DNA of 64,000 nt. It comes from Anaerolineae bacterium (GTDB lineage: Bacteria; Chloroflexota; Anaerolineae; Aggregatilineales; Phototrophicaceae). The position numbers and the translations under genes were made by a program. Shown one piece after another: positions 56,596 to 64,000 of this stretch. The notes under the pieces are model-generated. The model saw only the letters and a list, made by a program, of their open reading frames with translations. It was not told the DNA's origin and made no database searches. Position 1 is the stretch's first letter. The number at the start of each line of letters is the position of its first letter. The stretch spans positions 310,001-374,000 of the forward strand of contig JAJDZV010000008.1 of assembly GCA_022824465.1 (NCBI GenBank). The letters are read 5' to 3'.

Positions 56596-57183
56596 TCAAT
56601 CGATGCGTCCGTTGCCTGTGCGCGCTTTCGCAGCGGCTTCAAGCAATGCCCGGCGATTGATGAATTTCGTATCATGGATGCGCGTGCCGCGACCCATCGA
56701 CACGACGCCGGTGCGGATCATCTCAACAATGCCGGTCGGGCGGACTTCTTCAATGAATTCTTCTATGATGGTTTCGGTTCCAACCATTTCGATTATGGCG
56801 ACGTGTGGACCCACATCGATGATGCGCGCTGGATAGCGGTCGCATATTTCAGTGATGGTGTTGCGCGAGTCGGCATCGTCGTTGCGCACCTTGATGAGCG
56901 CCAGGTCGCGTTCGACATGGGGCTCGTTGTCGAGCACGCGGACGTCGATGACATTGACCAGCTTTTGCAGGTTGGTCGCGATCTTGCGCGCGTATTCGGG
57001 ACCGGCGACCACGCGAATGGTCATGCGCGAGATGTGCGGCCGGTGGGTGCGCCCGACGGTGAGGCTGTCGATATTGAAGGCGCGGCGGCGAAAGAGGCTG
57101 GCTATACGGTTGAGGACGCCGGGTTCGTTTTCTACCAGCGCCACCACCGTCATTTTGTTTTCGGTTTTTGCTTCGTCCATCAT
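56596..57183 (-). CDS. ilvN: Acetolactate synthase regulatory (small) subunit
   Basis: ACT-domain subunit that gives valine feedback to IlvB. VALVENEPGVLNRIASLFRRR and FNIDSLTVG are the ACT signature; the C-terminal half (YPARIIDVGPHVAIIEMVGT; GIVEMIRTGVVSMGRG) is the conserved ALS small-subunit domain. 195 residues. Overlaps the ilvB stop by four bases. Confidence 0.95.
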   Translation of the reverse strand: MMDEAKTENKMTVVALVENEPGVLNRIASLFRRRAFNIDSLTVGRTHRPHISRMTIRVVAGPEYARKIATNLQKLVNVIDVRVLDNEPHVERDLALIKVRNDDADSRNTITEICDRYPARIIDVGPHVAIIEMVGTETIIEEFIEEVRPTGIVEMIRTGVVSMGRGTRIHDTKFINRRALLEAAAKARTGNGRID

Positions 57184-58883
57184 GCTTCTCCCGGCTTGGG
57201 CCGGCGCTTCATATCATGCAGATCGGCGCCGGCGGGCACCATCGGATATACCATTTCTTCTTTCTCGACCACAAACTCTATCAGCGTGGGACCGTCAATG
57301 CCGCGCGCGAAGTTGACCGCGTCTTCGATTTGGTCGCGCTGCGTGACCAGGCGATTGGGAATGCCATAAGCGTCGGCCAGCTTGCAGAAGTCGGGATTCA
57401 CCATTGGCGTCGCCTGATATCGTTTCTCAAAGAAGAGTTCTTGCCATTGGCGCACCATGCCGAGGAAGTTGTTGTTGATGATGGCGATATTGACATTGAT
57501 GTTCTCTTGCACTGCGGTCGCCATCTCGCAGAGGGTCATTTGGAAGCCGCCGTCGCCGACGATGGCCCAAATCTCCTCGTTGGGTTTGCCAAACTTCGCG
57601 CCGATGGCAGCGGGAAAGCCGAAACCCATGGTGCCCAAGCCGCCGCTCGTGAGCAAGGTGGATGGTCGCTGATGCGGGTAGTACTGCGCCTCCAGCATTT
57701 GGTGCTGTCCGACATCGGTAACGGTGATGGCGTCGCCGCCGGTGAGGCGCCAGATGTCGTTGATGACTTGCGCCGTCAGCAGGATACCCGGCGTCTCGTA
57801 GTTCAGGATGTCGCGTTCGCTGGAGTCTTCCTGCCAGTCGCGTATCCGTCCGATCCAGTCGAGATGGGAGTGCCGCGGCAGTTTTGGCAGGAGCTGCGTC
57901 AGCACAGTCTTGAGATCGCCGGCGATGCCGACGTCGGCGCGGACATTTTTGTTGATTTCCGAGCGGTCGATGTCGATGTGAATTTTGCGCGCGTTGAGGG
58001 CGTAGGTCTTGAGATTTCCGGTGACGCGGTCATCAAAGCGCATCCCGAGCGCAATGAGCAGGTCGGCCTCTTGTATCGCCAGGTTGGAGCAAGCCTCGCC
58101 GTGCATGCCCATCATGCCGATGACGAGGGGATGATCTTCGGGCATGGCGCCCTTGCCCAGCAGCGTCAGCGACACGGGAATCTGCGCTCGCTCAGATAGT
58201 TCGCGGACTTCGCTCATGGCTCCTGACATCAGGATGCCGTGACCAGCCAGGATTATCGGACGCTTGGAATCGGCGATCAATTGCAATGCCGCCTCGATTT
58301 CGTGTTCCTCTGCAGACGATGGCGGATGATAGCCCGGCAAGACGATTTCCGAGTCCGGGTATACGAACTCGGTTTCAGCGTTCTGAACATCCTTGGGCAC
58401 ATCAACCAACACAGGACCGGGGCGTCCAGTGCGCGCGATGTGGAAGGCTTCCTTCATCGTGTAAGCCAAGTCCCGTACATCGGTAACGAGATAATTATGT
58501 TTGGTAATTGGGAGGGTGACGCCGGTGACGTCGGTCTCCTGGAATGCGTCCGAGCCGATGGCCGGTATCGGCACTTGACCGGTAATGGCGAGGACTGGCG
58601 ATGAATCCATCATCGCGGTCGCCAAGCCGGTCACCAGGTTGGTTGCGCCCGGTCCGCTGGTGGCGATGCAGACGCCGACTTCTCCCGTTGCCCGCGCATA
58701 GCCGTCTGCCATGTGGGAAGCGCCTTGTTCGTGGCGCACAAGGACGTGATGAAGCCGATCTTCATATTTCGCCATCGCATCATAGGTGGGCAGGATCGCC
58801 CCGCCGGGATAGCCAAACATGACATGAACGCCTTCTTTCAACAGGCATTCCATGATGATTTCAGAGCCCTTGAGTATCATCAT
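57180..58883 (-). CDS. ilvB: Acetolactate synthase catalytic (large) subunit
   Basis: ThDP-dependent enzyme that makes acetolactate or acetohydroxybutyrate. VMFGYPGGAILP, RHEQGASHMADGYARATG with the catalytic Glu, TSGPGATNLVTG, and the ThDP motif GDGGFQMTLCEMATAVQENINVNIAIINN (GDGGF ... NN) are present. 567 residues. Two adjacent ATGs (58883, 58880) follow GGGGG. 30 bases after ilvE. Confidence 0.96.
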   Translation of the reverse strand: MMILKGSEIIMECLLKEGVHVMFGYPGGAILPTYDAMAKYEDRLHHVLVRHEQGASHMADGYARATGEVGVCIATSGPGATNLVTGLATAMMDSSPVLAITGQVPIPAIGSDAFQETDVTGVTLPITKHNYLVTDVRDLAYTMKEAFHIARTGRPGPVLVDVPKDVQNAETEFVYPDSEIVLPGYHPPSSAEEHEIEAALQLIADSKRPIILAGHGILMSGAMSEVRELSERAQIPVSLTLLGKGAMPEDHPLVIGMMGMHGEACSNLAIQEADLLIALGMRFDDRVTGNLKTYALNARKIHIDIDRSEINKNVRADVGIAGDLKTVLTQLLPKLPRHSHLDWIGRIRDWQEDSSERDILNYETPGILLTAQVINDIWRLTGGDAITVTDVGQHQMLEAQYYPHQRPSTLLTSGGLGTMGFGFPAAIGAKFGKPNEEIWAIVGDGGFQMTLCEMATAVQENINVNIAIINNNFLGMVRQWQELFFEKRYQATPMVNPDFCKLADAYGIPNRLVTQRDQIEDAVNFARGIDGPTLIEFVVEKEEMVYPMVPAGADLHDMKRRPKPGEA

Positions 58884-58913
58884 CGCCCCCCATCTACCTC
58901 GCTAACACCCGAA

Positions 58914-59843
58914 TCATTGGGATTTCGCATTCACGTAGGTCAGCCATCCGTACCTGTCCGGCGCTTCGCCGGAGGTGATAGCGAAGAAATCGCGCTGAAC
59001 GGCTTCGGTGATAGCGCCACGCGTGCCACAGCCGATGGGAATCCGGTCGACGGACTTGACCGGCGTAATCTCGGCTGCAGTGCCGGTGAAGAAGATCTCG
59101 TCCGCCATGTAAAGCATCTCGCGCGCTACCGGCTGGAAGCGCACCTCGATGCCCTGGTCGGCGAGAATCGTCAAGGCGCTGTCGCGGGTGATGCCCATCA
59201 GTATCGACGACCAGGCGCCGGGCGTATAGACCACGCCGTCGAGAATGACAAAAATGTTTTCGCCAGCGCCTTCGCTGACATAGCCGTTAACATCAAGCGC
59301 GATGCCTTCCTGGAAGCCGTTGTCGTGCGCTTCCATGCTGACAAACTGACTGTTGACGTAGTTGCCTCCCGCCTTGACCAGCGCCATGTGCGTATCGGGC
59401 GCCATCCGGCGGAACGAACTGATCTGCACGTCTACGCCTTGTTCGATCGCTTCGGCGCCGAGGTATCGTCCCCATTCCATAGTGAAAATAACCGTTTCGG
59501 TCTCGGTCCGGCCGCGGCCTTCCAATCCCAAAGCGCCAGTCCCGCGATAGATGATCGGACGAATATAGCAGGAAGCGTGACCATTGCGGCGAATGGTTTC
59601 GATAATCGCGGCATCCAGGGATTCGGCTGTGTTGTCGTGCTCAATACGCATTATACGGGCGCCATGAATGAGGCGTTCGCTGTGCTCGCGCAAGCGGAAG
59701 GCGGCGGGACCAGCCGGCGTGTCATAGGCGCGAATGCCTTCAAAGACGCTCGAGCCATAGTGCAGCGCATGTGCGCTGACGTGCACAGTCGCTTCGTCCC
59801 ATTTCACAAACTCGCCGTTGCGCCAAATCCATTCAGCCGTCAT
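58914..59843 (-). CDS. ilvE: Branched-chain amino acid aminotransferase
   Basis: Class IV PLP transaminase for Leu, Ile and Val. HALHYGSSVFEGIRAY, FRLREHSERL, YIRPIIYRG, GGNYVNSQ with the PLP Lys, and GYVSEGAGENIF are diagnostic. The ATG at 59843 (MTAEWIWRNGEFVKWDEA) has GAGG eight bases upstream; the longer frame to 59930 would run through the attenuator terminator. About 309 residues. First gene of the nine-gene branched-chain operon. Confidence 0.95.
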   Translation of the reverse strand: MTAEWIWRNGEFVKWDEATVHVSAHALHYGSSVFEGIRAYDTPAGPAAFRLREHSERLIHGARIMRIEHDNTAESLDAAIIETIRRNGHASCYIRPIIYRGTGALGLEGRGRTETETVIFTMEWGRYLGAEAIEQGVDVQISSFRRMAPDTHMALVKAGGNYVNSQFVSMEAHDNGFQEGIALDVNGYVSEGAGENIFVILDGVVYTPGAWSSILMGITRDSALTILADQGIEVRFQPVAREMLYMADEIFFTGTAAEITPVKSVDRIPIGCGTRGAITEAVQRDFFAITSGEAPDRYGWLTYVNAKSQ

Positions 59844-59892
59844 GTAGCCGTCCTCTGCATTGATAAGTTTGATCCGCCAACGTTTGCCAACG

Positions 59893-59919
59893 AAAAAGCC
59901 CCCCGTGGCTTGGGAGGCT
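59893..59919 (-). terminator. Attenuator terminator of the branched-chain operon
   Basis: On the minus strand AGCCTCCC (59919-59912) pairs with GGGGGGCT (59904-59897) and is followed by TTTTTCG. Its left arm is also able to pair, as CCCAAGCC (59914-59907), with GGCTTGGG (59958-59951) directly after the leader-peptide stop, which forms the competing antiterminator. Confidence 0.88.
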
Positions 59920-59959
59920 TCTGTCTGCAATCCTTTCGGAATATCGCCCGCCCAAGCCC

Positions 59960-60037
59960 TTAGAGTCCAATGATAATCACAAGGACGATGACTAGTACGA
60001 GAATGAGGCTGCGGTTTGCTCTAGGCTGTGCGCGCAT
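59960..60037 (-). CDS. ilvL: Branched-chain operon leader peptide
   Basis: A 25-codon ORF starting ATG 60037, with GAGG six bases upstream. Residues 11-25 read LILVLVIVLVIIIGL: 14 of 15 are Leu, Ile or Val. The stop (59962-59960) lies directly before the antiterminator strand. Ribosomes that stall for lack of these amino acids would leave that strand free and allow read-through to ilvE; ribosomes that reach the stop would cover it and allow termination. A tiny membrane peptide is a less likely reading. Confidence 0.88.
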   Translation of the reverse strand: MRAQPRANRSLILVLVIVLVIIIGL

Positions 60038-60070
60038 CTTGCGCCTCGAATAGATTGAACGAGCGTAGAG

Positions 60071-60099
60071 AGACTAGCGGATTTCCCGGCCCGTGTCAA
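60071..60099 (-). promoter_or_regulatory. Promoter of the branched-chain amino acid operon
   Basis: On the minus strand a perfect TTGACA (60099-60094), 17-base spacer and TAGTCT (60076-60071). The expected start near 60064 lies about 27 bases before the leader ATG. Confidence 0.75.
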
Positions 60100-60178
60100 G
60101 TAAGCGCTGCAAACGCAGTCAAGCGACGGGAAAGATTTAGGTAGACTAAAGCTAGTTACTCGTACATTCTGCACAAGG

Positions 60179-61546
60179 TCAGGCTGAATTCGCCTTTGCC
60201 AAGGCGATTTGTTGGCGAACGGCTTCGGGCGCGGTACCGCCAAACCCGCTGCGCTTTGCTACTGAAGCGCGGAAGTCAAATACCTCGTATATATCGTCCT
60301 CAAAGCTGGCGCTGACGGACTTGAAGGCTGCGAGGTCTAGTTTGGTCATGGCTACGCCGCGTTCGTCAGCCAGGCGCACGACGGCGCCAACTATGTGATG
60401 CGCTTGGCGGAAGGGCAGGCCTTTGCGCACGAGGTAGTCCGCCAGGTCGGTCGCGAGCAGGTCGGCGCTCAGGGCGGCGTTCATCGGTTCGGCGTTGACT
60501 TTCAGGCTGGTGACCGTCGCGGTGAGGACTGGCAAGAGGCGACGCATGGTCTCCACAGAGTCAAGAAGCGCTTCCTTGTCTTCTTGCAGGTCCTTGTTGT
60601 AGCCGCTGGGCAGACTCTTGAGTGTAGCCAGGAAGCCGGTCAGATTGCCGATGAGCCGCCCGGTTTTGCCGCGCATGAGCTCAATTGGGTCGGCGTTGCG
60701 TTTCTGTGGCATCAGACTCGATCCTGTACTGTAGCGGTCGTCAAGCGTGATGAAACCGAAGGCTGGATTGGAATAAAGCAGGATATCTTCCGCCAACCGG
60801 CTGAGGTGGATGGCGCAAAGGGAGATGACATAGAGCAAATCGGCGACGAAGTCACGATCGCTGACGGCGTCCAAACTGTTGGCGCTTGGTCGGTCGAAGC
60901 CCAAGTCAGAAGCCAGGCGATGGCGATCCAGCGGAAAAGGATTGCCAGCCAAAGCGCCGGCGCCCAAGGGGCATTCAGCCATGCGTGTTTTCGCCGAACT
61001 GAGCCGGTCTTGGTCGCGGTCAAGCATCCAGAAGAAGCTCATAAGCCAATGCGCGGCGCTAATGGGCTGTGCGGGCTGCAGATGCGTATAGCCTGGCATA
61101 AGGGTTTCGATGTGCGTTTCGGCAAGGCTGATGAGGGCGGACTGAAGGAATGAGATTTCGTCAGCGAGGTTGTCCGCGGCTCGGATTGACCAGAGTCGAA
61201 AGTCAGTCGCCACTTGATCGTTGCGGCTGCGCCCGGTGTGCAGTTTGCCGCCGACATCGCCAATGAGTTCGGTCAATCGCCGCTCGACTGCGGTGTGGAT
61301 ATCTTCATCGCCCGCTTGCAGCTCAAATGCGTCGGCATCAAACTCCTGCATGACTTGCCGCAAGCCGGCGACAATGTTATCGGCTTCATCTTGCTCAATG
61401 ACGCCGGCGCGAGCCAAGGCGCGAGCGTATACGATGCTGCCTTCAATGTCCTCGGCGTACAGCGCGCGATCAAAGGCGATACTGTCATTGAGCGCGCGCA
61501 GCTCGTCGTCGCTCGGTTCGCTGAAGCGTCCGCCCCAAAGGCTCAT
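60179..61546 (-). CDS. argH: Argininosuccinate lyase
   Basis: Splits argininosuccinate to arginine and fumarate. LWGGRFSEP, HTGRSRNDQVATDFRLW, GYTHLQPAQPISAAHW and the signature GSSLMPQKRNADPIEL with the mobile-loop catalytic Ser are intact. 455 residues. 23 bases after argG, same strand. Confidence 0.96.
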   Translation of the reverse strand: MSLWGGRFSEPSDDELRALNDSIAFDRALYAEDIEGSIVYARALARAGVIEQDEADNIVAGLRQVMQEFDADAFELQAGDEDIHTAVERRLTELIGDVGGKLHTGRSRNDQVATDFRLWSIRAADNLADEISFLQSALISLAETHIETLMPGYTHLQPAQPISAAHWLMSFFWMLDRDQDRLSSAKTRMAECPLGAGALAGNPFPLDRHRLASDLGFDRPSANSLDAVSDRDFVADLLYVISLCAIHLSRLAEDILLYSNPAFGFITLDDRYSTGSSLMPQKRNADPIELMRGKTGRLIGNLTGFLATLKSLPSGYNKDLQEDKEALLDSVETMRRLLPVLTATVTSLKVNAEPMNAALSADLLATDLADYLVRKGLPFRQAHHIVGAVVRLADERGVAMTKLDLAAFKSVSASFEDDIYEVFDFRASVAKRSGFGGTAPEAVRQQIALAKANSA

Positions 61547-61569
61547 TGTCTTGTCATTCCGCTGGCGGC

Positions 61570-62832
<1,263 letters not shown>

Positions 62833-63021
62833 TGAGCCGCTCCAAGTTGTATTGGGTCTGAACGCGATTAGTGTAATGCAAGTTCGGCAATTTGGAAGTG
62901 GGCGCTGGCGCGTGCGGGCGTCCGTGGCCAGATCGTAGCGCCATCAATGCGGCTTGTCCAAAGCGGCGGGCGAAGCTAGAATGATTCTGGGCGGAATTCA
63001 TGACAGCAGGATGAGGATCTA

Positions 63022-63330
63022 ATGACAACGGTAGAACAGTTGAAGAGCCTTCGCGATCACAAGTCGCGCCCCCATTTGGAGCAATATGCGCCGGTCTGGA
63101 TGTTGCGCGAGCTCATCGTGGCTGAGGACGAATCCATCCAGTTTCATGTGTTGTTCCAACATAACCTGCACGGCTGGGTGAATCGCCGCTACCGGTATGA
63201 CGGTTTTAACGACACGCTTTATCACTTGGGGCAGACGCTGGTTTCGGAAGACGAGGCTTTGGATATCATGCTGTCGCCGCCATACATCGAAGCCAAGGTG
63301 GCCGATATTCCCAATTCTTATGGCGGTTAA
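63022..63330 (+). CDS. Hypothetical protein, 102 residues
   Basis: Soluble, Tyr/His-rich protein (LEQYAPVWMLRELIVAEDES, NLHGWVNRRYRYDGFNDTLYHLGQ). GAGG six bases before ATG 63022 and a normal codon pattern support translation. No cysteine or membrane segment. Family not recognised. Its stop overlaps the stop of the convergent glycosyltransferase (shared TTAA). Confidence 0.7.
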   Translation: MTTVEQLKSLRDHKSRPHLEQYAPVWMLRELIVAEDESIQFHVLFQHNLHGWVNRRYRYDGFNDTLYHLGQTLVSEDEALDIMLSPPYIEAKVADIPNSYGG

Positions 63331-64000
63331 GGCTTCCGCAGCTTCTTGCAGCCTATTTCTTCAAACACTTGAATAAGCCTGCGGGCGATCTCCGACCAAG
63401 CGTAGTCTTTGGCGGCGCGCGCCGCGCTGTGGCCCATCATCGCCGTCTTGGCTGGATCTGCCAGCAGCGCCAGAATGCACTCGGCAAGCGAAATCGGCTC
63501 TCGCGCCGGGATATGGTAGCCGGTCTCCTGGTCGCGAACGAGGAATTGGAGTCCGCCAACCTGTGAGGCTATGACTGGCGTGCCGGTGGACATCGCCTCG
63601 AGAGCGACCATACCAAATGACTCATAGTCTGATGGCATGATCACAGCAGTAGCGGCGGCGTAATAGAGCGGCAGATCGGACTGTTCCTTCGCGCCGACGA
63701 AACTAACCAGGCGGTCGATGCCCAGCTTTACGCTCAGTTCCTGGAGACGGATGAGTTCGCGGTCTTGCGTGCTATGCGGATCGCCGCCAACGATCACGAA
63801 GCGCAGTTTCCGCAGCAGCTCCGGCGCGCGATCTCGCAGGACGCGCAAAGCTTCTAGAATGGTATCAACGGCTTTGAGCGGTTCGATGCGCCCGACGAAG
63901 AGCAGCATATTGCTATCGGGCTTTAAGCCCAGAGATTCGCGGGCTTCGTCCGCGGATACCGGCCTTCCAAAATGCGAAGTATCCACGCCAGGCGGAATGA
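63327..64000 (-). CDS. GT4-family glycosyltransferase, C-terminal part (5' end beyond window)
   Basis: The frame is open to the window edge; the visible part begins IPPGVDTSHFGRP, the usual GT4 linker. The nucleotide-sugar-binding half follows: LLFVGRIEPLKAVDTILEAL, FVIVGGDPHS, VSFVGAKEQSDLPLYYAAA, and the motif YESFGMVALEAMSTGTPVIAS with the conserved E-x7-E. At least 225 residues of a protein that is usually 400-450. It resembles sucrose-phosphate-synthase/MshA-like GT4 enzymes; donor and acceptor are unknown. Confidence 0.88.
   Translation of the reverse strand, partial: IPPGVDTSHFGRPVSADEARESLGLKPDSNMLLFVGRIEPLKAVDTILEALRVLRDRAPELLRKLRFVIVGGDPHSTQDRELIRLQELSVKLGIDRLVSFVGAKEQSDLPLYYAAATAVIMPSDYESFGMVALEAMSTGTPVIASQVGGLQFLVRDQETGYHIPAREPISLAECILALLADPAKTAMMGHSAARAAKDYAWSEIARRLIQVFEEIGCKKLRKP

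Noticed and set aside
57168-58199. 343-codon + strand frame opposite ilvB
   Set aside because: Antisense shadow; ilvB motifs are intact on the minus strand.
59893-60037. T-box riboswitch before ilvE
   Set aside because: No T-box sequence or stem I was found; the leader peptide plus mutually exclusive hairpins explain the region.
59992-60243. 83-codon minus-strand frame across the ilv promoter
   Set aside because: Overlaps the promoter, the leader ATG region and argH; no ribosome site or conserved features.
62833-63021. ArgR box or clear promoter before argG
   Set aside because: A TACACT on the minus strand could be a -10 box but no -35 at the right distance and no ARG-box-like palindrome was found.

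Overview
The window looks like chromosomal DNA of a GC-rich member of the Chloroflexota, probably Anaerolineae-like; this is inferred from gene content and no marker gene was compared. The strongest pointers are an archaeal-style mevalonate pathway ending in a decarboxylase plus isopentenyl phosphate kinase, an HMG-CoA synthase/thiolase/DUF35 set, a decaprenyl-phosphate phosphoribosyltransferase-like UbiA protein, LCP-family envelope proteins and a fused NuoCD subunit. Nothing looks like a phage, plasmid, insertion sequence or CRISPR array.

Layout. 0-2 kb: HEAT-repeat protein (cut by the window edge) and a site-2 protease. 2.1-5.9 kb: lower mevalonate pathway (decarboxylase, mevalonate kinase, isopentenyl phosphate kinase) around a UbiA gene. 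5.9-11.4 kb: peptide-type binding lipoprotein and a three-gene envelope cluster ending in a catalytically degenerate trypsin-fold protein. 11.4-16.6 kb: TlyA, LepA, a CinA-like protein and an orphan sugar-ABC ATPase. 16.7-20.8 kb: upper mevalonate operon (HMGR, HMGS, thiolase, and a DUF35 protein split in two). 21-25.5 kb: alpha-oxoamine synthase, selenophosphate synthetase SelD with an in-frame UGA (selenocysteine) codon, tRNA-Pro and an LCP protein. 25.5-34.8 kb: a 1987-residue surface-type protein built from 50 tandem repeats of 33-34 residues, preceded in the same operon by a very long histidine-kinase-like protein that lacks its phosphoacceptor histidine. 35-39 kb: Nudix hydrolase, beta-lactamase-fold protein, STAS protein, small membrane protein and Mrp ATPase. 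39.5-43.4 kb: iscX-like/nuoB/nuoCD/nuoI operon behind a near-consensus promoter. 43.5-48.9 kb: thrB, thrC, a Cys/Met-metabolism PLP enzyme behind a SAM-I riboswitch and terminator, and murA. 48.9-60.1 kb: one nine-gene branched-chain amino acid operon ilvE-ilvB-ilvN-ilvC-leuA-leuC-leuD-cimA-leuB, controlled by a classic attenuator with a Leu/Ile/Val-rich leader peptide. 60.2-64 kb: argG-argH, a small hypothetical gene and a partial glycosyltransferase.

How the parts connect. The two mevalonate clusters together give acetyl-CoA to IPP apart from any phosphomevalonate kinase, so the route probably runs through isopentenyl phosphate. UbiA, LCP, MurA and the repeat protein all point to the cell envelope. 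The amino-acid section carries two RNA-based controls (SAM-I riboswitch and BCAA attenuator). By eye, the base composition of the + strand changes from C-rich to G-rich around 35-39 kb regardless of gene direction, which may mark a replication landmark. A recurring theme is proteins with recognisable folds but missing catalytic or metal-binding residues: the protease, histidine kinase, DUF35 ribbon, thiolase, CinA C-terminus and Mrp CxxC.
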